Shown: in pieces, positions 13,242 through 19,356 of the stretch
Layout of the letters: each line of letters opens with the position of its first letter
Position numbering within the stretch: position 1 is the stretch's first letter
NCBI GenBank assembly: GCA_050010255.1
Contig: JBEKLJ010000035.1
Coordinates: 1-19,696, forward strand
Length of the DNA stretch: 19,696 nt
Direction of reading: 5' to 3'
From: JBEKLJ01 sp050010255
GTDB lineage: Bacteria > Acidobacteriota > Terriglobia > Bryobacterales > Bryobacteraceae
Position numbers and translations under genes: made by a program
The notes under the pieces: model-generated
The model's input: the letters and a program-made list of their open reading frames with translations, nothing else
Database searches by the model: none
What the model was told of the DNA's origin: nothing

Positions 13242-13676
13242 ATGCCGCGGGTGCTGTTCCTTTGCACGGGCAATTCAGCTCGCAGCCAGATGGCCGAGGG
13301 CCTGCTTCGCCACCTGGGGGGCGGGCAATTCGACGTTAGGAGCGCGGGAATTCGCCCCACCTCTGTGCGCGAGGAGGCGATCCGGGCGATGGCCGAGATC
13401 GGCATCGACATCTCAGCCCAGACCTCGAAGAGCGTCGAGGAGTTCGCCAGTCAGGCGTTCGATTATGTCATCACCGTCTGCGACAACGCCCGGCAGAACT
13501 GCCCGGTGTTCCCCGGCGCGGTCCGGATGCTCCACTGGTCCATCGAGGACCCGGCCGCCGTCGAGGGCGGAGAGGACTTGCGGCTGGCCGCCTTCCGCGC
13601 GGTGCGCGACGAGCTGCGCCGCCGCATCCAGGCCTTCCACGCCTCCACGGGGTTGGCTGAGATCCGTCGCCCCTAG
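13242..13676 (+). CDS. arsC: Thioredoxin-type arsenate reductase / low-molecular-weight phosphatase family
   Basis: A 144-residue protein of the LMW tyrosine-phosphatase fold. The P-loop is CTGNSARS with Cys8, and Cys80 (ITVCDNA) and Cys87 (NCPVFPG) complete the redox relay; the spacings (72 and 7) are the same as in Staphylococcus pI258 ArsC (Cys10, 82, 89). HWSIEDPAA also matches. The enzyme reduces arsenate to arsenite, recycling through thioredoxin. Start ATG at 13242 is chosen because it gives the conserved MPRVLFLCTGNS; GTG at 13236 is an alternative two codons earlier. It begins 15 bases after the pilin-like gene, and no arsenite pump, ArsR or other ars gene is nearby, so a role outside arsenic resistance cannot be excluded. 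Converges with the metallo-beta-lactamase gene. Confidence 0.88.
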   Translation: MPRVLFLCTGNSARSQMAEGLLRHLGGGQFDVRSAGIRPTSVREEAIRAMAEIGIDISAQTSKSVEEFASQAFDYVITVCDNARQNCPVFPGAVRMLHWSIEDPAAVEGGEDLRLAAFRAVRDELRRRIQAFHASTGLAEIRRP

Positions 13677-13726
13677 CCCGCGTTTCTCAGCACGACCGTG
13701 ACGGGGTGCGGCGTGGGAGCCGAGTT

Positions 13727-14581
13727 TCACGGCCGCGTTTCCTCCCGCTGCCGCTCCAACTCCTTCTTGAAGGCCGCCTCCGAGGCGTCGAGGAACCGGC
13801 GGTATCCGGCCGGGTCGATGAACGGGTTCGGCCGCGCGCCCCTGCGGCGGGCTTCGGATTTCGCCGCGAGACCGTAGTAGCCTCCGTGCGCTCCCAGAAA
13901 GACGTCGCAGTCGAGCGCGCGCAGCTTGCGGAAGGTCGCCTCGAAGTCCTTCACGATCCCCGGGTAGTCCGCGTTGTCCACCAGGCGATACCCGGGAGTC
14001 GACAGCCCGCACACGAAAACGACCCGGTAGGTTTGCCCCTGCTCCTGAACGGTGGTGGTCCACGTAGTGCAGCCTTTGGTGTGGCCCGGAGTGAGGTGCG
14101 CCGTCAGCACGGTGTTCCCCAACCGGACCTCATCGCCGTCCCGGACCACCGCATCCCGGAAGACGGGTGTGTATGGATACCGGTCGCCGTACGCGAAGTC
14201 GCCGCGGCCTCCGCGCGCCAGCAGGGCGCCGTCCTGCGCGCTGGCCAGCAGGCGCGCCCGGGTCAGCGATTTCAGCTCCGCCAGGCCGGCCGCGTGGTCG
14301 TAGTGCGCCTGGCTGTTCAGCAGCACCTTGATGTCCTCGAGTTTGAAGCCCAGCCGGGCGACATTCGCCCGGATCTGCGGCACGGTCTCGGCGAACCCGC
14401 TGTCGAGGAGGATGTGGCCCTCCGGCGTCGTGATCAGATACGAGGTGACGTCCGAAGCGCCGACGTAGTAGATGTTGCCGATGATCCGGAACGGCTCGAC
14501 CGGCTGATTCCAGGCCGCGACCGCGGGGGCTTGTGCGACGAGCGAGGCCGCCTGGAGGACAAGCAGAAGAAGTGGCCGCAT
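13727..14581 (-). CDS. Subclass B3-like metallo-beta-lactamase family hydrolase with Gln116-type site
   Basis: A 284-residue protein with a signal peptide (MRPLLLLVLQAASLVAQAPAVA, cut near residue 22), so probably periplasmic. It has the B3 beta-lactamase layout: NIYYVGASDVTSYLI, ILLDSGF, the metal motif QAHYDHAAG (Gln91, His93, Asp95, His96), HLTPGHTKGCTTWT (His167) and FLGAHGGYYGL (His232). The first zinc ligand, normally His116, is Gln, as in GOB-type B3 enzymes; all other ligands are present. Hydrolysis of beta-lactams is inferred from family, and many environmental homologues have weak or unknown activity. Start ATG at 14581 with only a weak GGTGG upstream; it follows tRNA-Thr by 26 bases on the same strand, so it could be read from the tRNA promoter. 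Converges with the arsC-like gene after 50 bases in which I see no clear terminator. Confidence 0.88.
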   Translation of the reverse strand: MRPLLLLVLQAASLVAQAPAVAAWNQPVEPFRIIGNIYYVGASDVTSYLITTPEGHILLDSGFAETVPQIRANVARLGFKLEDIKVLLNSQAHYDHAAGLAELKSLTRARLLASAQDGALLARGGRGDFAYGDRYPYTPVFRDAVVRDGDEVRLGNTVLTAHLTPGHTKGCTTWTTTVQEQGQTYRVVFVCGLSTPGYRLVDNADYPGIVKDFEATFRKLRALDCDVFLGAHGGYYGLAAKSEARRRGARPNPFIDPAGYRRFLDASEAAFKKELERQREETRP

Positions 14582-14607
14582 CTGGCCACCCTACCACGAG
14601 AAGGGCT

Positions 14608-14683
14608 TGGAGCTGGCGGAGGGACTTGAACCCCCGACCCTCTGATTACAAATCAGATGCTCTACCAACTGAGCTACGCCAGC
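14608..14683 (-). tRNA. tRNA-Thr(UGU)
   Basis: A 76-base cloverleaf on the minus strand, 5' end at 14683. Acceptor GCTGGCG pairs with CGCCAGC; the D arm has GCTC/GAGC with AGTTGGTA in the loop; anticodon stem TCTGA/TCAGA holds loop TTTGTAA (anticodon TGT); the T arm has TTCAAGT. The CCA end is encoded. It lies 28 bases after tRNA-Gly and is probably processed from the same transcript. Confidence 0.97.
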
Positions 14684-14711
14684 CGAACCGCTGCGCTCCC
14701 CGGCGGCGGAA

Positions 14712-14786
14712 TGGAGCGGGAGACGGGAATCGAACCCGCAACCAACAGCTTGGAAGGCTGTGACTCTACCATTGAGTTACTCCCGC
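14712..14786 (-). tRNA. tRNA-Gly(UCC)
   Basis: A 75-base cloverleaf on the minus strand, 5' end at 14786. Acceptor GCGGGAG pairs with CTCCCGC; D stem ACTC/GAGT; anticodon stem ACAGC/GCTGT holds loop CTTCCAA (anticodon TCC); T arm GCGGG-TTCGATT-CCCGT. The CCA end is encoded. First gene of the tRNA-Gly, tRNA-Thr pair. Confidence 0.97.
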
Positions 14787-14834
14787 CCCCGGCTGCCTGG
14801 CGCCGTGCGGCAAAACGACCGTCCGGCGCTTCTC

Positions 14835-14864
14835 ATTGTAAGGGAAGGGGCGCCGCAAGGGCAA
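14835..14864 (-). promoter_or_regulatory. Candidate promoter of the tRNA-Gly/tRNA-Thr transcript
   Basis: On the minus strand TTGCCC (14864-14859), an 18-base spacer and TACAAT (14840-14835) lie about 50 bases before the tRNA-Gly 5' end. This spacing is suitable for a stable-RNA promoter with a short leader. Confidence 0.45.
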
Positions 14865-14940
14865 CGGAGCGCCCGGAAGCGGACCGGGCCTGATCCGGGA
14901 ATTCCCTTTAAAATCCTGACGTTTGGCCTTCGGGGGCGTG

Positions 14941-14969
14941 TTGACAACTCCCCCCTGCTCGGATACTAT
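14941..14969 (+). promoter_or_regulatory. Strong sigma70-type promoter P1 of rpsA
   Basis: A consensus -35 TTGACA (14941-14946), an optimal 17-base spacer and -10 TACTAT (14964-14969). It is the best promoter in the window and would start transcription near 14976, about 168 bases before the S1 start codon. Confidence 0.75.
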
Positions 14970-14975
14970 TTCTAA

Positions 14976-15143
14976 AGTACTGATCTATCAACGATTTGTC
15001 GGTGGCGGATCGAAGGGGTATAACGACTTTGCTTCGTAGGGTGGACGGGGTTGGAACCGTGGCTTGCCGATGCTGCTCGCCAAACCACATGGCACCGGGC
15101 CCGCGTGCTGCTTCGCCGACAGATCGCACCCGGAGACCCGGCC
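14976..15143 (+). other. Long 5' leader of rpsA (non-coding)
   Basis: The gap 14787-15143 between tRNA-Gly and rpsA holds the tRNA promoter, P1, a second promoter candidate and then this leader. I see no tRNA, no convincing small gene and no known riboswitch motif in it. In other bacteria S1 is autoregulated at its own leader, so the length may be meaningful, but no specific fold is demonstrated here. Confidence 0.4.
14996..15024 (+). promoter_or_regulatory. Second promoter candidate P2 of rpsA
   Basis: TTGTCG (14996-15001), a 17-base spacer and TATAAC (15019-15024) make a plausible second promoter 55 bases downstream of P1. It would give a leader of about 113 bases. Confidence 0.45.
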
Positions 15144-16874
15144 ATGGCCAGCCAGCGAGATGACGTCCGCGGTAGACCGCAGCCTTCCCAGCCCGAGGAA
15201 GACTACGAGCATCTGATCGAGGACTACGGTCATTTTGCGCCGCCCGCGGAGGGCGAGATCCTCCAGGGCCGGGTCCTGAAGGTCACCGACAAAGAAGTCA
15301 TCGTGGATTTCGGGTACAAGTCCGAAGGGCTTGTGCCGATTGAGCAGTTCGTGCAGCCCGATGGGCACGTCGCGGCGCAGCCCGGCGACACCATCGACGT
15401 GATGATCGACCGCCACGGGCCCGAGGTCGAGGGCTACATCCTGCTCTCGCACGAGAAGGCCAGCCGGCTGCGCGCCTGGGAGAACCTCGAGAAAGCCCAC
15501 CGCGAGAACCTGATGGTCTCCGGCCGCGTTCTGGGCCGCGTCAAGGGCGGCCTCTCGGTGGACGTGGGCGTGACGGCCTTCATGCCCAGTTCGCAGGTGG
15601 ATGTTCGCCCGACGCACAATCTGGACAGCTTCACCGGCCAGGACGTCCCGGTGAAGATCGTCAAGGTGAACCGGCGGCGCGGCAACGTCGTGGTCTCGCG
15701 CAAGCTGGCCCTCGACGACGAGCAGAACGCACGCAAGCGCAGCACCCTGGAAGCGCTGCAGGAGGGCGCGGTCGTCACCGGCGTGGTGAAGAATCTCACC
15801 GAGTACGGCGCCTTCGTGGATCTGGGGGGCATCGACGGGCTGCTGCACGTCAGCGACATGTCCTACGGCCGGGTGAACCATCCCTCCGAAGTGGTGAACG
15901 TCGGCGACGAGGTCACGGTCAAGGTGCTGAAGTTCGACCGCGAGAAGGAGCGGGTCTCCCTCGGCCTCAAGGAGCTGATGCCGGACCCGTGGGCGACCGT
16001 GGCCGAGCGCTACCCGCCCACGACGCGCGTGGTGGGCCACGTGGTGAGCATCACCGACTACGGGGCCTTCGTCGAGCTAGAGCCCGGCGTCGAGGCGCTG
16101 ATACACATCTCGGAGATGACCTGGTCGCGGCGGATGAAGCACCCCTCGAAGGTGGTCAAGCCCGGCGACCAGGTGGAGGCGGTGGTGCTGGCGGTGCAAC
16201 CCAAGGAGCGGCGGATCTCCTTGGGCATCAAACAGCTCGAGGCCGACCCTTGGACCACGGTCGAGCAGCGCTACAGCGTGGGCTCGGTAGTCGAGGGCCG
16301 CGTGCGCAAGCTGACCGATTTCGGCGCGTTCATCGAGGTCGAGGAAGGCATCGACGGGCTGGTGCACGTCTCCGACGTCTCCTGGACCAAGCGGATCAAG
16401 CATCCCTCCGAGGTGCTCAAGAAGGGGCAGCCGGTGCAGGCGGTGGTGCTGCACATCCACGCCGCGCAGCGCCGCATGTCGCTGGGCCTCAAGCAGCTCC
16501 AGCCGGACGCCTGGGAGGTGTTCTTCCGCTCGCACCGGATCGGCGACGTGGTGCGCGGTAAGGTCTGCCGGGCGGCGAACTTCGGGGTGTTCGTGGAACT
16601 GGCCGAAGGCGTCGAGGGGTTGTGCCACAATTCGGAGATCCCGGGCGCGCAGGAGCGCAAGAAGGACGAGCCGCCGCTGGAGACCGGCCGGGAGTGCGAT
16701 TTTAAGATCATCAAGATGAGCGAGGCGGAGAAGAAGATCGGCCTGAGCATCCGGGCGCTGGGCGAGGACGAGGAGCGGACGCGCCTGGAGGAGTATCAAC
16801 GCCGTGCCGCCGCCGCGACCCTGACGATCGAGGAAGTCATGAACATGAAAGGGCAGGGGGAGGTCCGCTCGTAG
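15144..16874 (+). CDS. rpsA: 30S ribosomal protein S1 (six S1 domains)
   Basis: A complete 576-residue protein with six consecutive S1 RNA-binding domains, starting at about residues 36, 122, 208, 294, 379 and 466. Domains 3 to 5 are the most canonical (for example TEYGAFVDLGGIDGLLHVSDMS, TDYGAFVELEPGVEALIHISEM, TDFGAFIEVEEGIDGLVHVSDVS). Six domains is the arrangement of Gram-negative S1, which binds mRNA leaders and the 30S subunit. An acidic N-terminus (QPEEDYEHLIEDYGHF) precedes the first domain. ATG at 15144 is chosen because GGAG (15132-15135) lies eight bases upstream; an in-frame TTG at 15051 would add 31 residues with no ribosome site or similarity. The HU/IHF gene follows, as ihfB follows rpsA in Escherichia coli. 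cmk, often upstream, is absent. Confidence 0.95.
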   Translation: MASQRDDVRGRPQPSQPEEDYEHLIEDYGHFAPPAEGEILQGRVLKVTDKEVIVDFGYKSEGLVPIEQFVQPDGHVAAQPGDTIDVMIDRHGPEVEGYILLSHEKASRLRAWENLEKAHRENLMVSGRVLGRVKGGLSVDVGVTAFMPSSQVDVRPTHNLDSFTGQDVPVKIVKVNRRRGNVVVSRKLALDDEQNARKRSTLEALQEGAVVTGVVKNLTEYGAFVDLGGIDGLLHVSDMSYGRVNHPSEVVNVGDEVTVKVLKFDREKERVSLGLKELMPDPWATVAERYPPTTRVVGHVVSITDYGAFVELEPGVEALIHISEMTWSRRMKHPSKVVKPGDQVEAVVLAVQPKERRISLGIKQLEADPWTTVEQRYSVGSVVEGRVRKLTDFGAFIEVEEGIDGLVHVSDVSWTKRIKHPSEVLKKGQPVQAVVLHIHAAQRRMSLGLKQLQPDAWEVFFRSHRIGDVVRGKVCRAANFGVFVELAEGVEGLCHNSEIPGAQERKKDEPPLETGRECDFKIIKMSEAEKKIGLSIRALGEDEERTRLEEYQRRAAAATLTIEEVMNMKGQGEVRS

Positions 16875-16967
16875 TGGTTGTTGAGTTCTCCGCCAGCCCG
16901 GCGCCTGGCCGGTGCGCGCGGAGGGAGGCCGCCGCAGGCGCTTGGAGGCACAAGGAGACGGTTACAT

Positions 16968-17315
16968 ATGACGAAAGCGGAACTGATCGAAGAAGTTTCC
17001 AGAGTCGTGGAGATGAGCCGCAAGGACTCAGAGGTCATTGTCGAGACGATTTTCGACAGCATCGTGCGCGCTCTGCGCGGCGGGGAGAAGATCGAAATCC
17101 GCGGGTTCGGCAGCTTCCGGACACGCCAGCGGCAGCCGCGCATCGGGCGGAACCCCAAGACCGGCACGCGCGTCGAGGTGCCGGCCAAGCGCATCCCCTT
17201 CTTCAAGCCGAGCAAGGAGCTGAAGGACCTGGTCAACAGCTCGGCCGCTCCGGGCGGCGCCACCGCCCCTCCGGCGCCCGCCGCATCCGGGGACGAGGCC
17301 CTGCCGGAGCTGTGA
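16968..17315 (+). CDS. HU/IHF-family DNA-binding protein
   Basis: A 115-residue histone-like protein that bends DNA as a dimer. Helical N-terminus MTKAELIEEVSRVVEMSRKD, then FDSIVRALRGGEKIEIRGFGSF (28-50) and the beta-arm region RIGRNPKTGTRVEVPAKRIPFFKPSKEL (58-85), with the Arg-Asn-Pro tip (61-63) that intercalates DNA. HU and IHF subunits are about 90-100 residues; here about 25 Ala/Pro-rich residues follow and end in an acidic stretch. ATG at 16968 is chosen with AGGAG (16953-16957) ten bases upstream; an in-frame extension to 16878 does not resemble the family. Its position after rpsA is that of ihfB in proteobacteria, but HU versus IHF cannot be decided here. The 93-base gap before it shows nothing else definite. 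Confidence 0.92.
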   Translation: MTKAELIEEVSRVVEMSRKDSEVIVETIFDSIVRALRGGEKIEIRGFGSFRTRQRQPRIGRNPKTGTRVEVPAKRIPFFKPSKELKDLVNSSAAPGGATAPPAPAASGDEALPEL

Positions 17316-17374
17316 GCCGGCGCAGCTTTCCCGCATGATGAGCGCAGTATTGTCTCCGCCGCGCGGTTAGCGCC

Positions 17375-17860
17375 ATGGATCGTCTCTGGAGCCCCTGGCG
17401 CTATCGTTACGTGAGCGCCGCCACGCCGGAAGACGCCTGCATCTTCTGCCAGAAAACGGCTGAGAACCGGGACCAGGAGAACTACATCGTCCACCGCGGG
17501 CGGCTCAGCTACGTCATCCTCAACCTGTACCCCTACACGACCGGGCACCTGATGGTGGTTCCCTACGAGCACGTGGCCACGCTCGAGGCCACCCCGCCGG
17601 AGACGTTCGCCGAACTAATGGAGCTGACCCGGGAGGCCGAGCGTCATCTGCGTTCCATCTACCAGCCGCGGGGGATGAACATTGGCCTGAACCTGGGCGA
17701 GTGCGCCGGGGCTGGCGTGGCCGAGCACCTGCACGTGCACGTGGTTCCCCGCTGGCCCGCCGATGCCAATTTCATGACCACGATTGGCGAGACCCGGGTG
17801 CTGCCCGAGGACCTGCCCGCCACCTACGCCAAGCTGCGCCGAGCCTGGCAATCCAGGTGA
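17375..17860 (+). CDS. HIT-family nucleotide hydrolase / AP4A phosphorylase-like
   Basis: A 161-residue histidine-triad protein. The N-terminus MDRLWSPWRYRYV and CIFC (Cys22, Cys25, a probable zinc site) are typical of the long HIT group related to diadenosine tetraphosphate phosphorylase. NLYPYTTGHLMVVPYEH (50-66) and GLNLGECAGAGVAEHLHVHVVPRW carry the catalytic triad His118-x-His120-x-His122. It should act on adenylylated or dinucleoside polyphosphate substrates in the cytosol; the true substrate is unknown. ATG at 17375 is fixed by the conserved N-terminus although no ribosome site is visible. It begins 59 bases after the HU/IHF gene and may be cotranscribed with it. Confidence 0.92.
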   Translation: MDRLWSPWRYRYVSAATPEDACIFCQKTAENRDQENYIVHRGRLSYVILNLYPYTTGHLMVVPYEHVATLEATPPETFAELMELTREAERHLRSIYQPRGMNIGLNLGECAGAGVAEHLHVHVVPRWPADANFMTTIGETRVLPEDLPATYAKLRRAWQSR

Positions 17861-17882
17861 GAGGCCGGCCGCAACCGGCCTC
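17861..17882. terminator. Hairpin between convergent HIT and merR genes
   Basis: GAGGCCGG-CCGCAA-CCGGCCTC is a perfect 8-bp stem with a 6-base loop starting right after the HIT gene stop. It lies 21 bases from the convergent merR stop. There is no T run on either side, so if it terminates transcription it is not a standard intrinsic terminator. Confidence 0.45.
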
Positions 17883-17903
17883 GCGGTCGATGCTGGCCGG
17901 CCG

Positions 17904-18434
17904 CTACGAAGCCGCCTGGCGGCTCCCCTCGCGAATCTGGCCAATCTCAGCGGCCGGAATGTGAAGGAATTCCAGGAATTCCTGGTGCTCGTGTGGCGCC
18001 GAGCGCTCGAACTCGGCGTGGAAACGGTGCATGTCGGCGTCGGTCAGGCCGGCGGCCCGCATGATGGAAACCAGCTTGTCTTTCGTAACCATTTTCGTCC
18101 TCCCGAAGGAATTTGATTTCTTCAACAGCTTGAGAATGGCCCGCTGCTGCTCCCGAAGCCGCTCCGCCTCGGCGTTCAACTCGGCCAGGCGGCGCGTGAG
18201 GACCGCCGCGGCATCGTGCTCCGGACGGTCCAGCAGCGTGCGGATGTCGCTGAGCTTCAGCCCGGCGTCGCGGTAGACGCGGATCTGATCGAGCCGCCGA
18301 AGATCGCCTGGACCGTAAGCCCGGTAATTGCCGGCGGTGCGCGGCGCGGGCTTCAGCAGCCCGATGGATTCGTAATACAGCAGCGCCGTGCGGCTCAACC
18401 CGCAGTGCGCGGCCAGTTTCGAGATGGTCAGCAT
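17904..18434 (-). CDS. MerR-family transcriptional regulator
   Basis: A 176-residue regulator. Residues 1-70 form the winged-helix MerR domain (MLTISKLAAHCGLSRTALLYYESIGLL, NYRAYGPGDLRRLDQIRVYRDAGLKLSDI). About 71-106 is a coiled-coil dimerisation helix (LTRRLAELNAEAERLREQQ). The C-terminal part (about 114-170) contains TKDKLVSIMRAAGLTDADMHRFHAEFE and HEHQEFLEFLHIP, a domain found in other MerR-like regulators whose ligand I do not know. There is no Cys-rich metal site, so a metal sensor is unlikely. Start ATG at 18434 with a weak GGGAAC upstream. A TTGACC box and a dyad (AGTTC-N7-GAACT, 18440-18456) lie directly upstream, possibly for autoregulation. Divergent from yceD-rpmF-plsX and convergent with the HIT gene; its target is not evident. 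Confidence 0.9.
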   Translation of the reverse strand: MLTISKLAAHCGLSRTALLYYESIGLLKPAPRTAGNYRAYGPGDLRRLDQIRVYRDAGLKLSDIRTLLDRPEHDAAAVLTRRLAELNAEAERLREQQRAILKLLKKSNSFGRTKMVTKDKLVSIMRAAGLTDADMHRFHAEFERSAPHEHQEFLEFLHIPAAEIGQIREGSRQAAS

Positions 18435-18439
18435 AGGCC

Positions 18440-18477
18440 AGTTCCCACTGTGAACTATGAAGTTGTAGACAGGTCAA
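18440..18477 (-). promoter_or_regulatory. merR upstream region: dyad and -35-like box
   Basis: TTGACC on the minus strand (18477-18472) and a short dyad AGTTC-CCACTGT-GAACT (18440-18456) lie within 45 bases of the merR start. The dyad could be an autoregulatory operator. No good -10 is seen at normal spacing, so the promoter is only suggestive. Confidence 0.3.
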
Positions 18478-18526
18478 TAGGGAGGGCGCGTTTTTCTTCT
18501 GCCGCGATCGTATCTCCGCTTCGCCC

Positions 18527-18535
18527 TGCTATAAT
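18527..18535 (+). promoter_or_regulatory. Extended -10 promoter of yceD-rpmF-plsX
   Basis: TGCTATAAT is a consensus extended -10 with a perfect TATAAT (18530-18535). Transcription would begin near 18542, about 74 bases before the ATG at 18616. No -35 of note is visible. Confidence 0.6.
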
Positions 18536-18615
18536 GATCTCTCCATTCCCCAATCCCGCCACGGCTGGCATTCAGCAGGGTCCCCGCCGCCGCGGGTGTG
18601 GAGTCCAGGCGCAGT

Positions 18616-19152
18616 ATGTTCGTAAACGTTGCCGACATGCAACTGGGCAAGGTGCGGCTCAGCGAGACCTTCGCCCCCGGCGCCGTCGAGTTCTTCGACC
18701 CGCAGCTCCGCCAGGCCACTCCGCTGGTCTTCAGCGGCGTCGCCGAGCTTAGCCAAGCGATCCTGGAGATCCGCATCAGCGGGCACCTCAGCACGTCGAT
18801 GGAGGTGGCCTGCGACCGGTGCCTGGAGCCCGTCAGCTTTCCCATCGAGGCGGACTTCAATCTGCTGTACTGGCCGGTCTCCGCCGGCCCGGCGCAGCCC
18901 GAGCTTGCGATTGCGGGCGAGGAGACCGAGGTCGGTTTCTACGAGGGAGAGGGGCTGGATCTGAGAGACGTCCTGCGGGAGCAGGTCCTGTTGCTGCTGC
19001 CGATGCGGCGCGTCTGCCGCGAAGACTGCCAGGGGATCTGCCCGGTTTGCGGGCAGAACCGGAACGAGGCCGCCTGCGATTGCCGCCAGGAGATGGCGGA
19101 CGACCGCTGGGCCGGGCTGCGGAACCTGCGACCCCTGAACTCGCTACAATAG
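18616..19152 (+). CDS. yceD: YceD/DUF177 family protein (23S rRNA accumulation factor-like)
   Basis: A 178-residue DUF177 protein. In Escherichia coli YceD is linked to 23S rRNA accumulation, and the gene sits before rpmF as here. Recognisable parts: an N-terminal beta region, a central CDRCLEPV motif (Cys66, Cys69) and the C-terminal cysteine cluster CREDCQGICPVCGQNRNEAACDC (Cys134, 138, 142, 145, 154, 156), which may bind zinc, ending AGLRNLRPL. ATG at 18616 is chosen as the start; an in-frame GTG at 18598 would add six residues, and neither has a good ribosome site, so the start is uncertain by a few codons. First gene of yceD-rpmF-plsX, behind an extended -10 promoter at 18527. Confidence 0.9.
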   Translation: MFVNVADMQLGKVRLSETFAPGAVEFFDPQLRQATPLVFSGVAELSQAILEIRISGHLSTSMEVACDRCLEPVSFPIEADFNLLYWPVSAGPAQPELAIAGEETEVGFYEGEGLDLRDVLREQVLLLLPMRRVCREDCQGICPVCGQNRNEAACDCRQEMADDRWAGLRNLRPLNSLQ

Positions 19153-19161
19153 GACAGAACG

Positions 19162-19344
19162 ATGCCGAATCCGAAACGTAGACATTCCGCCGCGCGCCGG
19201 GGCAAGCGCCGCGCGCACGATCATCTGCCCACAGTGAGCCTTTCGGAGTGTCCGAACTGCCACGAGCCCAAGCTGCCGCACCGGGCCTGCCCGCACTGCG
19301 GACAGTACAAAGGCCGTGAAGTCATCGAAGTCGCCGAGGAGTAA
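19162..19344 (+). CDS. rpmF: 50S ribosomal protein L32, zinc-ribbon form
   Basis: A complete 60-residue L32 of normal length. The basic N-terminus MPNPKRRHSAARRGKRRAHD is conserved. Two CxxC pairs (Cys30/Cys33 in CPNC and Cys43/Cys46 in CPHC) make it the zinc-binding form, which in other bacteria can be replaced by a zinc-free paralogue when zinc is scarce. AGGACAG lies just before the ATG. It begins nine bases after the yceD stop and is followed by plsX 12 bases later, the classical order. Confidence 0.97.
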   Translation: MPNPKRRHSAARRGKRRAHDHLPTVSLSECPNCHEPKLPHRACPHCGQYKGREVIEVAEE

Positions 19345-19356
19345 CCCGGCGAGCAC

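Noticed and set aside
14787..14940. Small coding frames between the tRNAs and the rpsA promoter
   Set aside because: They run across the tRNA genes or the promoter and lack ribosome sites.
15051..15143. N-terminal extension of S1 from TTG
   Set aside because: No ribosome site and no S1 similarity in the added residues; the ATG at 15144 has GGAG at good spacing.
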